DNA of 64,000 nucleotides from Dietzia sp032248695 (GCF_032248695.1 NZ_JAVHXC010000003.1:558001-622000), one strand, 5' to 3'. Positions 10,831-19,169 are shown, counted from the stretch's first letter. Notes: a model not told the origin generated them from the letters alone. Translations and numbers: made by a program.

Positions 10831-11096
10831 GCGAGTACCCCGCGCACCGGCTCGGTGCGGTACGAGTACGGCAGCGTGCCGTCCTCGACCGCCCGGTCGA
10901 TCGTCGCGTAGAGCGACGGGCACCGGTTGGACGAGGAGGTCCCGGACGACCGCAGGTCAGCGGCCATCCCGGTGTCGTCCGCCCGGAGCAGGGGGCAGGC
11001 CCGGGCGTCGTCCAGCCACTGGACGCCGGTGTGCTCGGGGCTGTACTTCTCCGCCGCGACGGTGATGCCGCAGTGGTCGCAGTCGATCTTCTGCAT
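10827..11096 (-). CDS. Small CxxC protein following the Rieske oxygenase gene
   Basis: 89 residues. A CDHC pair near residues 6-9 and a further Cys in ARACPLL suggest a metal- or redox-active site, though only three cysteines are visible. It begins 10 bases after the stop of the Rieske oxygenase gene on the same strand, so it is probably cotranscribed. I do not recognise a named family. It is too small and lacks the pattern for a [2Fe-2S] ferredoxin, so it should not be taken as the oxygenase's electron donor. Confidence 0.65.
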   Translation of the reverse strand: MQKIDCDHCGITVAAEKYSPEHTGVQWLDDARACPLLRADDTGMAADLRSSGTSSSNRCPSLYATIDRAVEDGTLPYSYRTEPVRGVLA

Positions 11097-11106
11097 CGCC
11101 TGCGGC

Positions 11107-12300
11107 CTAGACGCCGGTGGGCTGGGCGGCCCCGGCCCGTGCCGCGTCGGTCACGGCGGCGGCGTCGGCCTCGTTCTGCGCGCGCTGACGGGCGATGTTC
11201 TCGGCGACCTCGCGGTCCCAGTGCTCGTTCGCCTTGGTCACGTCCACGTCGAACTCGAACCGGCGGACCATGTCCTCGGTGATGTCGGCGCGGTCCACGT
11301 AGAACTGCTCGTACCAGCGGCGCAGCTGGTAGACCGGCCCGTCGTCCTCGGACAGCAGCGGGTTCTCGATCCGGGTCTTGTCCTTCCAGATGATGACGTC
11401 CTGCTCGAACGTCTCCATGGTGCCGTTGCCGAACTGGGCGGCCAGGGCGTTGGCCTCCTCGTCCGTCATGCCGGGCGTCTTGGACACCATCACGCCGTAC
11501 TGGAGCAGGAAGGAGTTCGGGGTGACCGGGTAGTGGCAGTTGATGAGGACCACCTCGAGCCCGTCCTGGGCCGTGAGCTGGTTGATCATGTACGACGGGC
11601 CGAAGTACGAGGCGGTGGACTGGGTCACCGAGTCCTCACCGAAGTTGACGTAGCCGGCCGTGTCCGCGCGCGGCTTGAACGACATCTCCTGGGTGGCGAT
11701 GTGGTTCTCGAACACATTGCGGAAGTGCATCGGCTGGTTGAGGTGCACGTAGTAGAAGTGCGCCATGTCCACGACGTTGTCCACGACCTCGCGGGCCGGC
11801 GACCCCTCGATGAGGGTCGACGCCCAGTTCAGGTCAGTCCACTTGTCGGTGCCGTAGCCCTCGATCTCGGGGATCATCTCCTCCTCGAGCGGGTCGCCGC
11901 CCTCGGGGTCGTTCCACACGAAGAGCTGGCCGTTGCGCTCCATGGTCTGCCAGGCCTGGGTGCGGGCGCGCAGCGGGACGCGGCGGGCGTAGGGGATCTC
12001 CTTGCACCGGCCGTCGCCGCCCCAGCGCCAGTCGTGGAACGGGCACGCGATCTTGCCGTCCTTGATCTGGCCCTTGGACAGGTCGCCGCCCATGTGCCGG
12101 CAGTAGGCGTCCAGCACGTTGAGCTGGCCGTCCTCGCCGGCCCAGACGACCAGCTTGCCGCCGAACGCGTTGAGCGAGTGGGGCTTGCCGTCGCGGAAGT
12201 CCTCGGCCAGGCCCAGGCAGTGCCAGCCGCGCGCATAGCGCTCCTTGAGTTCCCCGACCTCGATCTGACGTACCTCGTCGACGATGTCTTCCGTCGTCAT
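11107..12300 (-). CDS. kshA: KshA-like Rieske non-haem iron oxygenase (3-ketosteroid 9-alpha-hydroxylase type)
   Basis: 397 residues. The Rieske [2Fe-2S] cluster ligands are CRH (Cys67, His69) and CPFH (Cys86, His89). The mononuclear iron site is in NVVDMAHFYYVH, with Asn175, Asp178, His181 and His186. The N-terminal segment (RYARGWHCLGLAEDF) and the CRHMGGDLSKG block match KshA, which hydroxylates 3-ketosteroids at C9 with the reductase KshB. No KshB-like reductase (FAD plus ferredoxin domains) is in the window. The ATG at 12300 has AGGAGG 7 bases upstream. Neighbouring HsaA/B/D-like genes support a role in sterane or related ring degradation; a paralogue acting on another substrate is possible. 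Confidence 0.83.
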   Translation of the reverse strand: MTTEDIVDEVRQIEVGELKERYARGWHCLGLAEDFRDGKPHSLNAFGGKLVVWAGEDGQLNVLDAYCRHMGGDLSKGQIKDGKIACPFHDWRWGGDGRCKEIPYARRVPLRARTQAWQTMERNGQLFVWNDPEGGDPLEEEMIPEIEGYGTDKWTDLNWASTLIEGSPAREVVDNVVDMAHFYYVHLNQPMHFRNVFENHIATQEMSFKPRADTAGYVNFGEDSVTQSTASYFGPSYMINQLTAQDGLEVVLINCHYPVTPNSFLLQYGVMVSKTPGMTDEEANALAAQFGNGTMETFEQDVIIWKDKTRIENPLLSEDDGPVYQLRRWYEQFYVDRADITEDMVRRFEFDVDVTKANEHWDREVAENIARQRAQNEADAAAVTDAARAGAAQPTGV

Positions 12301-12378
12301 AGTCCAACCTCCTGGGTTGTGGGTGGTGAGATGCCTCACAGTGGCGACGGCGACGGCCCCGCGACGGATCGCTCCCGC

Positions 12379-12882
12379 TCAGTGGGAAGCGTCCACGTCC
12401 TCTCCCGCCAGCAGGGCCCGGGCCTCCGGGCGACCGTCGAGCAGTCGCCCCACCCGGCGCCGACAGCGCCACCCCTCACCCGTCCGGACGAGCTCCCAGC
12501 GGTTGGCCGTGGCGCGCGCGACCGTGAACGGGCCGCCGGGCCCGTCGGCGGTCACGAGCAGCGACTTGCAGGTGGCCACGGCGGTGTCGCCGTCGATCAC
12601 CACGTCACCGGGCTCGAGGATGTGCGCGCACCCGCCGCGGACGAAGCCCTGGTGCATGGGGCCACGGACCATCGCCCGGATCTCCTCGTGGCCGCGCATG
12701 ACGCCGGTGTCCACGTCGTACTCGCCGTCCTCGGTCCACACCCGCGCCACCGCATCGGCGTCGCCGGCGTCGATAGCCGGGCCGTACGTCGTCATCAGCG
12801 CGACGATCGCGGCGCGGTCCTCCAGGGCGTCCACGCGCGCGGTGAGCTCGAGCAGGATCTGGGTCATCTGGTCCTCGGTCAT
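12379..12882 (-). CDS. SnoaL-like / NTF2-fold protein
   Basis: 167 residues. LTARVDALEDRAAIVALMTTYGPAIDAGDADAVARVWTEDGEYDV, read in segments, is the standard start of SnoaL_4 (PF13577) proteins, followed by MRGHEEIRAMV and later strands of the cone-shaped fold. Such proteins act as isomerases, cyclases, dehydratases or small subunits in ring-hydroxylation pathways. Start at 12882 with GGGAG just upstream. It lies 78 bp upstream of the KshA-like gene on the same strand and is divergent from the HsaA-like gene, so it probably serves the same catabolic route. Catalytic residues not assigned. Confidence 0.8.
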   Translation of the reverse strand: MTEDQMTQILLELTARVDALEDRAAIVALMTTYGPAIDAGDADAVARVWTEDGEYDVDTGVMRGHEEIRAMVRGPMHQGFVRGGCAHILEPGDVVIDGDTAVATCKSLLVTADGPGGPFTVARATANRWELVRTGEGWRCRRRVGRLLDGRPEARALLAGEDVDASH

Positions 12883-13010
12883 GCTCCCAGTCCGCCACAG
12901 ACCCCCTCGCCGACCCGCACTCTTCCCGGTGACCGGGAACGAGCGGTCCGCGCGGCCCGTCGACTGTGACGCTGCTCTCACCTTTGAACCGGTCGACGGG
13001 AGATCCAACC

Positions 13011-14309
13011 ATGACAACTGTGCTGCCGAACTCGGCGGGAACCGACGAGCCGACGGGCGCCGCCGTGTCGGCCCCCGCCGTCCCCGCCACCGCCCTGACC
13101 GCCACCGTGCCGGTCACGCCCGCGCCGTCCAACCCGGTGTACGAGTACATCGAGGCCCACGCCGAAGAGCTGTTCGCCCAGGGCGCCGAGGCCGAGAAGA
13201 TCGGACGCCTCACGGACACCACCGTCCGCATCCTGCGCGAGGCCGAGGCCATGCGCATGTTCCAGCCCGCCGAGTACGGCGGCCTCGAGTACCGTCCGCG
13301 CCAGTTCGCGGAGACGGTCATGCGGCTCGCCTCCCTCGACCCGGCGGCGGGCTGGGTGCTCGGCGTGTGCGGAGTCCACCCGTGGCAGCTCGCCTACAAC
13401 GACACCCGCGTCCAGGACGAGGTGTGGGGCACCGACTCCAGCACCTGGATGGCCTCCCCGTACATGCCCGGCGGCCTGCTCGTCCCGCAGGAGGACGGCA
13501 CCTACCACTTCAGCGGACGCTGGCAGTTCTCGTCCGGGACCGACCACTGCCGGTGGGCGTTCCTCGGCGGCATGCTGGCGACCCCGGAGGGCGAGATGGC
13601 GCAGCCGCCGCAGATGGTGCACGTGATCGTGCCCCGCGGGGACTACGAGATCATCGAGGACTCGTGGGACGTGGTGGGCCTGCGCGGCACGGGCAGCAAG
13701 GACCTGGTGATCGCCGGGTGCACGGTCCCGGACTACCGCGTCATGACGTGGGAGGACGTGTCCTCCGGTGAGGGCCAGGCCCGCTCCGGCCGCACCGAGA
13801 CCCTCTACCGCATGCCGTGGTCGGCGATGTTCCCGCTCGGCATCACCGCCGCGACCGTCGGCATCTGCGAGGGTCTGCTCCGCCTGGCGCAGGAGTACCA
13901 GACCGCGCGCATCGACGCGAACGGCGGCCGGGTCACCGAGGACCCGCAGACCATGTACCAGTTCGCGGAGCTGTCCGCGGACCTGCGCGCCGCCCGCGCG
14001 GAGCTGCTCGCCAACGCCGACGAACTGTGGGAGCTCACCGAGGCCCAGGGTGAGGTCGACTTCGCCCGACGCGCCCAGGGCCGGGCCACGCAGGTCCGCG
14101 CCGCCTGGCGGGCCGTGCACGCCGCCAACGAGATCTTCGCCCGCTGCGGCGGCAACGCCCTCCGGATGGACCAGCCGATGCAGCGCTTCTGGCGAGACGC
14201 CCAGGCCGGCATCCACCACGCCATCCACGCGGCCAACACCGTGTACCACGCGGCCGGTCTCAGCGCCCTCGGCGTGGAGCCCGAGGGCCCGCTGCGCAAG
14301 CTCATCTGA
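13011..14309 (+). CDS. HsaA-like flavin-dependent aromatic hydroxylase (acyl-CoA-dehydrogenase fold)
   Basis: 432 residues. The sequence matches the oxygenase component of two-component FMN monooxygenases: RLASLDPAAGWVLGVCGVHPWQLA, WQFSSGTDHCRWAFLGG, DVVGLRGTGSKDLV and the C-terminal MQRFWRDAQAG, each of which has an HsaA counterpart. HsaA hydroxylates 3-HSA at C4 to give the catechol substrate for ring cleavage. It needs reduced flavin from a partner reductase, for which the gene at 16016 is the candidate. About 40 Ala/Thr/Pro-rich residues precede the domain. The ATG follows GGGAG. Whether the substrate is 3-HSA or another phenol cannot be read from the sequence. Confidence 0.85.
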   Translation: MTTVLPNSAGTDEPTGAAVSAPAVPATALTATVPVTPAPSNPVYEYIEAHAEELFAQGAEAEKIGRLTDTTVRILREAEAMRMFQPAEYGGLEYRPRQFAETVMRLASLDPAAGWVLGVCGVHPWQLAYNDTRVQDEVWGTDSSTWMASPYMPGGLLVPQEDGTYHFSGRWQFSSGTDHCRWAFLGGMLATPEGEMAQPPQMVHVIVPRGDYEIIEDSWDVVGLRGTGSKDLVIAGCTVPDYRVMTWEDVSSGEGQARSGRTETLYRMPWSAMFPLGITAATVGICEGLLRLAQEYQTARIDANGGRVTEDPQTMYQFAELSADLRAARAELLANADELWELTEAQGEVDFARRAQGRATQVRAAWRAVHAANEIFARCGGNALRMDQPMQRFWRDAQAGIHHAIHAANTVYHAAGLSALGVEPEGPLRKLI

Positions 14310-14333
14310 CCGGCGGACCTCGAGGAGACCACC

Positions 14334-15122
14334 ATGATCGACAGTTCCAAGTACGGCCCGTGGGCCGTCATCGCCGGCGGGTCCGAGGCGGTCGGCGCCG
14401 AGTTCGCGCACCAGCTCGCCCGCGCGGGGCTCAACCTGCTGCTCATCGCCCGAAAGGAGGGGCCGCTCGAGGAGACCGCGGAGGCCGTCCGGCAGCACGG
14501 CACCGAGGTCCGGACGCTGAGTCAGGACCTGGTCGCGCCGGACGCGGTCGAGGCCATCGCGGCCGCGACCGCCGACCTCGAGGTGGGGCTGCTCATCCTC
14601 AACGCCGGCGCCAACACCTACGGTCACGAGTTCGTCACCGGGGACCTCGAGGCGTTCCGCGCGGTGGCCACGCTCAACATCGACCGCAAGCTCGAGCTCA
14701 CGCACCTGCTGGGTCGACCGATGGCCGAGCGGGGCCGCGGCGGGATCATCATCGTCGGATCGGTCACCGGGTTCGTGGGATGCGAGGTGATGAGCGTGTA
14801 CTCGGCCTCCAAGGCGTTCAGCCGCGTCTTCGCCGAGGGCCTGTGGCTGGAGATGAGGGACCGCGGCGTGGACGTCCTCGCGCTCACCGCCGGCCCCACC
14901 CGGACCCCCGCCATGGACCGCGCCGGCCTGGACTTCGACGCCGCGGGGATCGTGGCCTCGGACCCGGCCGACGTCGCGCGCGAGGGGCTCGAGCACCTCG
15001 CGGACGGGCCCGTCTGGGTTGTGGGCGAGCACTACGAGAAGGCCAGGACGCTCTCCGGATTCCCGCGACGCGACCAGGTTCTCGCGGAGGCCGCGGCCGT
15101 ACGGGAGATGATGGGGGTCTGA
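14334..15122 (+). CDS. Short-chain dehydrogenase/reductase
   Basis: 262 residues, classical SDR. The nucleotide-binding motif is GGSEAVGAE near residues 17-25, the LNAGAN motif is central, Ser lies in VGSVTG, and the catalytic YSASK follows with an ALTAGPTRTP C-terminal signature. The short acidic or basic residue after beta2 (LIARKE) suggests NADP preference, which is inference. The ATG follows GAGGAGA, 24 bp after the HsaA-like gene, so it is cotranscribed. It probably oxidises or reduces a hydroxyl/keto group of the same pathway intermediate. Substrate unknown. Confidence 0.88.
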   Translation: MIDSSKYGPWAVIAGGSEAVGAEFAHQLARAGLNLLLIARKEGPLEETAEAVRQHGTEVRTLSQDLVAPDAVEAIAAATADLEVGLLILNAGANTYGHEFVTGDLEAFRAVATLNIDRKLELTHLLGRPMAERGRGGIIIVGSVTGFVGCEVMSVYSASKAFSRVFAEGLWLEMRDRGVDVLALTAGPTRTPAMDRAGLDFDAAGIVASDPADVAREGLEHLADGPVWVVGEHYEKARTLSGFPRRDQVLAEAAAVREMMGV

Positions 15123-15132
15123 CCCCCTCGTG

Positions 15133-15166
15133 AGGTCCCGGCGTCGTACGCGGCGCCGGGACCTCC
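15133..15166. terminator. Strong hairpin after the SDR gene
   Basis: A perfect 12-bp inverted repeat: arms 15133-15144 and 15155-15166, loop 15145-15154. It begins 10 bases after the SDR stop. There is no T run, as is common for actinobacterial terminators. It would separate the HsaA-SDR transcript from the IclR gene. Confidence 0.8.
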
Positions 15167-15210
15167 TCGTGCGCCCCGCCGCTGGGCCCTGGAGATTCGG
15201 AGTACGACAG

Positions 15211-16005
15211 ATGTCCGGTGAACGCCCCTCCGCCGACGGCGCGTCACTGCTCGACCGGTTCGACCTCATCCTCGACGCGATCGAGGAGGCCGGCTATCTC
15301 ACGCTGACCGGGGTCATGGAGCGCACGGGGCTCGCCCGGTCCACGGCCCACCGGCTGCTGCTGCAGATGGAGCGCCGGCAGTGGCTGTTCCGGGTGGGCA
15401 CCAACTACGAGCTCGGCCCGCGGTTGTTCGACCTCGGCACCGCGGGGCTGAGAAACCACTGGTTCTACCGCTCGGCCCGTCCCGCCCTGCACTGGCTCCA
15501 CGTCCGCACCGGGTGCCTGGTGCACCTGGCGTTCCTCCGGGGCACGGACGTGGTGTTCTGGGACAAGATCGGCGCCGGCGCCGGCGACGCGACCTTCGCC
15601 GGTCAGATCGGCGGGCGCGCCCCGGCCTCGGTCACGGCCCTGGGCAAAGCGCTGCTCGCCGGCCAGCCGCCGGGCGTTCTCACGGCTCACACCCTCGCGG
15701 TGAACGCCTCCGGCCGGCCGACCCGGTCGCGGGCCGACCTGCTGCGCGAGCTGGAGGAGATCCGGCACCGCGGCTACGCCTGGGACCGGGAGGAGTTCCA
15801 TCCCGGGGTGGGGTGCCTGGCCACGGTGGTGCACGCCAACGCCGACGACCCGTCGAGCGCCTACCGCACCACCGCCGCGATCTCGCTGTGCGTGCCCGTC
15901 GACCGCCTCGACGCGCGCCTGGTGGCGCCGCTGATGACGGCCAAGACCCGGATCACCCAGGCGGCCCGCGTCAACCCGATGATCGACCGCTCGCCGAGCG
16001 CCTGA
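15211..16005 (+). CDS. IclR-family transcriptional regulator
   Basis: 264 residues. The N-terminal winged helix-turn-helix spans about residues 10-70, with LTLTGVMERTGLARSTAHRLLLQME as turn and recognition helix. The C-terminal IclR effector domain includes VTALGKALLAG and REEFHPGVGCLA, a signature region of the family. These regulators respond to aromatic or related small molecules and control adjacent catabolic genes. Its place between the HsaA-SDR pair and the flavin-reductase/hydrolase pair makes it the likely local regulator. The start at the ATG 15211 gives the usual length; an upstream in-frame extension is Arg-rich and unlikely. Effector unknown. Confidence 0.9.
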   Translation: MSGERPSADGASLLDRFDLILDAIEEAGYLTLTGVMERTGLARSTAHRLLLQMERRQWLFRVGTNYELGPRLFDLGTAGLRNHWFYRSARPALHWLHVRTGCLVHLAFLRGTDVVFWDKIGAGAGDATFAGQIGGRAPASVTALGKALLAGQPPGVLTAHTLAVNASGRPTRSRADLLRELEEIRHRGYAWDREEFHPGVGCLATVVHANADDPSSAYRTTAAISLCVPVDRLDARLVAPLMTAKTRITQAARVNPMIDRSPSA

Positions 16006-16015
16006 GCGCCCCGCC

Positions 16016-16681
16016 CTAGAACCAGTCGCCGGGGACGTATCCCGCCAGCGCGCCGGCGGGTTCGCGGTACCCGGCGGCGGACACGGCCGCGGCCGCCGCC
16101 GCGATCCCCGGCGCCGCCGCCTGGGGGACTCCCGGCGCCGCCGCCTGCGCGGTCGCCGGGACAGCGGGCACCGGGCGGGCCATCTGCTCGTAGCGGCCCC
16201 GGAAGAACAGCAGCGGGTCGCCGTCGCACTCCGCCGGGCCGGCCCCGTGAACGTCGGCGAGGATCACGACGTGGTCGCCGCCGTCGACGACCCGCGCGAC
16301 CGAGCAGTCGAACCACGCGAGCGCCCCGGCGATCACGGGCATCCCGCGGTCCGTCCGGGCGAGCGGCACCCGCGAGAACTTGTCGGGGTCGCGGCCGCCC
16401 ACCGTCGCGGAGACCTCGGCGGCATCCGCGCCGAGCACGCTGACGGCGAAGTCGCCGCGCTCCAGCAGGGCCGGCAGCGTCCGGGACTGACGCATGACCG
16501 AGATCAGCACCATGGGCGGATCCAGCGACAGCGCCGAGAACGACTGGCAGGCGAAACCCGCCACCCCGGCGGGGCCCTCGGTCGCCACGACGGTGATGCC
16601 CGAGCAGAACCGACCGAGCAGCTCCCGCAGCGCCAGCGGGTCGGTGGGGTCGATCACGGAGTCCATGGGAACGATGTCCAT
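16016..16681 (-). CDS. HsaB-like flavin reductase
   Basis: About 221 residues. The core (residues about 15-170) is a flavin reductase-like domain: LRELLGRFCSGITVVAT, FACQSFSALSLDPPMVLISV, FAVSVLGADA and a late DPLLFFRGRY. These match the HsaB/HpaC-type NADH:FMN reductases that feed reduced flavin to HsaA-like oxygenases. The C-terminal 50 or so residues form an Ala/Pro-rich tail. The start is uncertain: ATG at 16681 or 16666, no convincing ribosome-binding site for either. It is convergent with the IclR gene (10 bp gap) and divergent from the hydrolase gene at 16780. Confidence 0.83.
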   Translation of the reverse strand: MDIVPMDSVIDPTDPLALRELLGRFCSGITVVATEGPAGVAGFACQSFSALSLDPPMVLISVMRQSRTLPALLERGDFAVSVLGADAAEVSATVGGRDPDKFSRVPLARTDRGMPVIAGALAWFDCSVARVVDGGDHVVILADVHGAGPAECDGDPLLFFRGRYEQMARPVPAVPATAQAAAPGVPQAAAPGIAAAAAAVSAAGYREPAGALAGYVPGDWF

Positions 16682-16779
16682 GGGATACAGGTACCGCGCC
16701 GCGCGGGAACGGTCCGGTCGACTCCCGGTGAGCGGGATCACGCCGTGTGGGGACCCGTGGGCGGGGGAGGCTGTTGCCC

Positions 16780-17673
16780 ATGACCGACCGCGCTGCCGCC
16801 CCGTCCGCACACGCCACCGCCTCGTTCGTCGAGCCACCGCTCCGTGAGCTGGCCACCGAGCGGGGGGTCCTGCGATACCGCGAGGCCGGCGACGGCCCGA
16901 CCCTGCTGCTGTTGCACGGTTCGGGGCCCGGCGTCACCGGGTGGCGCAACTTTTCCGGCAACGTGCCGGTGTTCGCCGAGCACTTCCGGACCATCGTGCT
17001 GGAACTGCCCGGCTTCGGCGTCAGCGATCCCGCCGGCGACCTGCACCCCATGGCCTCCGCGCAGACCGCGGTGCAGGACTTCGTCGACGGCCTGGGCCTG
17101 GACAAGGTGAGCCTGATCGGCAACTCCATGGGCGGGTTCATCGCCACCCAGTTCGCGCTGGAGCGGCCCGAGCAGGTGGAGAAGCTGGTCACGGTCGGCG
17201 GGGCCGGCGTCTCGATCTTCTCGCCCGGCCCGGGGGAGGGGATCATCCGGCTGTCGGCCTTCGTCGAGGAGCCCACCCGGGAGCGGCTGGTGGAGTGGCT
17301 GCACTCGATGGTCTACGACAAGTCGCTGGTCACCGACGAGATGATCGAGCAGCGCTGGGCCCAGGCGACCGATCCGGAGACGCTGGCCTCCTCGCGGCGC
17401 ATGTACGGCCGTGAGGCGCTGGCCGCGATGGCGGCCGCCCCGGCCGACCCGTCGGTCGTGCCCGCGTGGGCCAGGTTCGGCCAGGTGCAGGCGCCGACCC
17501 TCATCACCTGGGGGCGCGACGACCGGGTCAGCCCGGTCGACATGGCGCTGCTGCCCCTACGGATGCTGCCGCGGGGGGAGATCCACGTGTTCCCCAACTG
17601 CGGGCACTGGGTGATGATCGAGCAGAAGGCGGCGTTCGAGTCCGTCGTGCTGGGGTTCCTCACCCGTCCGTGA
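16780..17673 (+). CDS. Meta-cleavage-product (C-C) hydrolase, HsaD/BphD-like
   Basis: 297 residues. LLLHGSGPGVTGW (about 43-55) carries the oxyanion motif typical of C-C bond hydrolases, and LIGNSMGGF holds the nucleophile Ser116. The acid lies in WGRDDRVSP and the His in NCGHWVM. The family cleaves the vinylogous diketone made by extradiol ring fission; HsaD acts on 4,9-DSHA in sterane degradation. The ATG follows GGGAGG. No ring-cleaving dioxygenase is visible in the window, so its partner must be elsewhere. A hairpin terminator follows directly. Confidence 0.87.
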   Translation: MTDRAAAPSAHATASFVEPPLRELATERGVLRYREAGDGPTLLLLHGSGPGVTGWRNFSGNVPVFAEHFRTIVLELPGFGVSDPAGDLHPMASAQTAVQDFVDGLGLDKVSLIGNSMGGFIATQFALERPEQVEKLVTVGGAGVSIFSPGPGEGIIRLSAFVEEPTRERLVEWLHSMVYDKSLVTDEMIEQRWAQATDPETLASSRRMYGREALAAMAAAPADPSVVPAWARFGQVQAPTLITWGRDDRVSPVDMALLPLRMLPRGEIHVFPNCGHWVMIEQKAAFESVVLGFLTRP

Positions 17674-17677
17674 CGAA

Positions 17678-17714
17678 CGCGGCCCCGGCTCCCCCACGGG
17701 GGACCGAGGCCGCG
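17678..17714. terminator. Bidirectional terminator hairpin
   Basis: An inverted repeat starting 5 bases after the hydrolase stop: CGCGGCC at 17678-17684 pairs with GGCCGCG at 17708-17714, and an inner TCCCCC/GGGGGA closes the stem with one or two bulges. It lies between two convergent genes and could serve both. Confidence 0.7.
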
Positions 17715-17767
17715 TCGCGGGGCCTGATGATCAGGCCGTCACGGTGTCATTCCTTCAGGGTCAACCC

Positions 17768-18205
17768 TCAGGCGACGGCCGTGGTGACGGGCTCATCGTC
17801 GCCCTCGGGCGCGACGTTCTCGCCCTCGACGGGCTCCTCGGTGTCGACATCGCCCTCGGCGTCATCCTCGTCGGGGACCTCGGCGTCGATGCCCTGGAGG
17901 ATGTCGATCGCGCCCTGGATGTCGCCCGAGAAGGCGGCGGCGATGGCGGCGTCAGCGTTGGCGCGGCAGTCCTCGCCGCTCAGCCCGGGCACCACGCCCT
18001 CGGCCGAGCCGAGGAAGTCGTAGGCGTCGATCGTGCCGCAGAGCTGCTCGGCGATCTCGGAGACCTCGGCGGGCGTCTCGACGGTCTCGCCCGCGCCGAG
18101 CGAACCGGCGTCGAGGCCGGGAACGGCGCTCTGGGCCGAGGCGAGCCCCGCACCGGCGAAGGACAGGGCGGCGGCGGAACCGATCACAGCGATGGTCTTC
18201 TTCAT
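17768..18205 (-). CDS. Small secreted protein with acidic C terminus
   Basis: 145 residues. The N terminus MKKTIAVIGSAAALSFAGAGLASAQS is a clear Sec signal peptide with likely cleavage after ASA (about residue 24). The mature part is acidic and has exactly two cysteines, in EQLCGTI and GEDCRAN, which could form one disulfide. The last 35 residues are Glu/Asp-rich and probably disordered. The ATG at 18205 is chosen because AGGAAGG lies about 10 bases upstream; a GTG 9 bases earlier would put that site too close. No named family recognised. It is the only gene on its strand between two terminators, so a single-gene unit. Confidence 0.85.
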   Translation of the reverse strand: MKKTIAVIGSAAALSFAGAGLASAQSAVPGLDAGSLGAGETVETPAEVSEIAEQLCGTIDAYDFLGSAEGVVPGLSGEDCRANADAAIAAAFSGDIQGAIDILQGIDAEVPDEDDAEGDVDTEEPVEGENVAPEGDDEPVTTAVA

Positions 18206-18436
18206 GTGCGTCACACCTTCCTATCGGGATTCCAGGGGATCTCCCCGGCGATATGCGGGCAACCGTAGCGACACGATCGGCACCTGGCTGTGATCCCGCT
18301 CACATGGAACCGTCTGTCAGCCGGGCGTGCAGGTTCGCTGTGCAGGGGAAACGCGGACTGTACGAATTCTTCTTCATGTGTCCACCCGGATGCCCGATCG
18401 TTTGCCGGACCGTGCGACTTCGGGGAGGCTTAGCCC

Positions 18437-19033
18437 ATGAGTGGAACCGCCGAGATCTACGATGCCGTCCTCGACCCGGGCAAGCTGGACCTGCTGCGCG
18501 GGTGGGTCCGCCGGCAGGACTGGTTCGACGGTGACCCCGAGCGCCTGGAGCAGGTGACGGCCTACCGCTTCGTCGACCCGGACGGTGAGGTCGGGATGGA
18601 GTCGTTCCTGCTCTCCGACGGCTCCCGGACCTACCACGTGCCCGTGACGTACCGGGGCGGCGAGCTCTCCGACGCCTCCGAGGCGCTCGTCGGGGTGATG
18701 GAGCACTCGGTCCTCGGCCGCCGGTGGGTCTACGACGCGCCCTCCGACCCGGTGTACGTGGCCGAGGTGTGCCGGGTGATCAGCCACCGCGACACCGCCG
18801 CCGACCACCTGCAGGTCGAGGACGGCACCGTGAGCCCCTCGCCGGTCAACATCCGCGGCGGCGGCGACGGGATCGGCCAGTCCGCCGAGGCGACCCCGCG
18901 GGTCATCCGCGTCGTCGACGAGGAGAACGACGCCGAGGCCGAGCGCCCGCTCATCGGCTCACCCGGCACGCTCAGCGGGACCTGGGAGGACGGCGACGGT
19001 ACGCACACCGCGGTCCTCGTCGTCGTCACCTAG
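18437..19033 (+). CDS. Stand-alone maltokinase N-terminal-cap-like protein
   Basis: 198 residues. AEIYDAVLDPGKLDLLRGWVRRQDWF, then YRFVDPDGEVGMESFLLSDG and YHVPVTYRG, match the N-terminal cap domain of mycobacterial maltokinase Mak (Mak_N_cap). No kinase domain follows, so it is a cap domain alone, with a variable C-terminal half. In Mak the cap packs on the kinase; the role of free versions is not known to me. GGGGAGG lies just upstream of the ATG. Its stop is followed at once by a 20-bp tandem repeat and then a terminator hairpin. No glycogen or trehalose gene is adjacent. Confidence 0.7.
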   Translation: MSGTAEIYDAVLDPGKLDLLRGWVRRQDWFDGDPERLEQVTAYRFVDPDGEVGMESFLLSDGSRTYHVPVTYRGGELSDASEALVGVMEHSVLGRRWVYDAPSDPVYVAEVCRVISHRDTAADHLQVEDGTVSPSPVNIRGGGDGIGQSAEATPRVIRVVDEENDAEAERPLIGSPGTLSGTWEDGDGTHTAVLVVVT

Positions 19034-19113
19034 TCGCCCGGTCCCGCACCACCTCGCCCGGTCCCGCACCACCTCGCCCGGTCCCGCACCACCTCGCCCG
19101 GTCCCGCACCACC
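19034..19113. repeat. Four perfect tandem copies of a 20-bp unit
   Basis: The unit TCGCCCGGTCCCGCACCACC is repeated at 19034, 19054, 19074 and 19094 without a mismatch, followed by a partial TCGCC. It starts on the base after the stop codon of the cap-domain gene. Perfect identity indicates recent expansion by slippage or a copy-number-variable tract. There are no spacers, so it is not a CRISPR array. Confidence 0.97.
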
Positions 19114-19135
19114 TCGCCGAACGACCGCCACCACG

Positions 19136-19169
19136 AACGCCCGCCCCGACGGCTGCCGGGGCGGGCGTT
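19136..19169. terminator. Bidirectional terminator hairpin
   Basis: A perfect 13-bp inverted repeat, arms 19136-19148 and 19157-19169, with an 8-base loop. It lies between the convergent cap-domain and YceI genes, just after the tandem repeat. Confidence 0.82.

Noticed and set aside
12978..15269. A 763-codon minus-strand frame across the HsaA-like and SDR genes
   Set aside because: Antisense to genes with clear motifs and binding sites.
19034..19113. Tandem repeat as a CRISPR array
   Set aside because: The units are directly adjacent without spacers and no cas genes are nearby.
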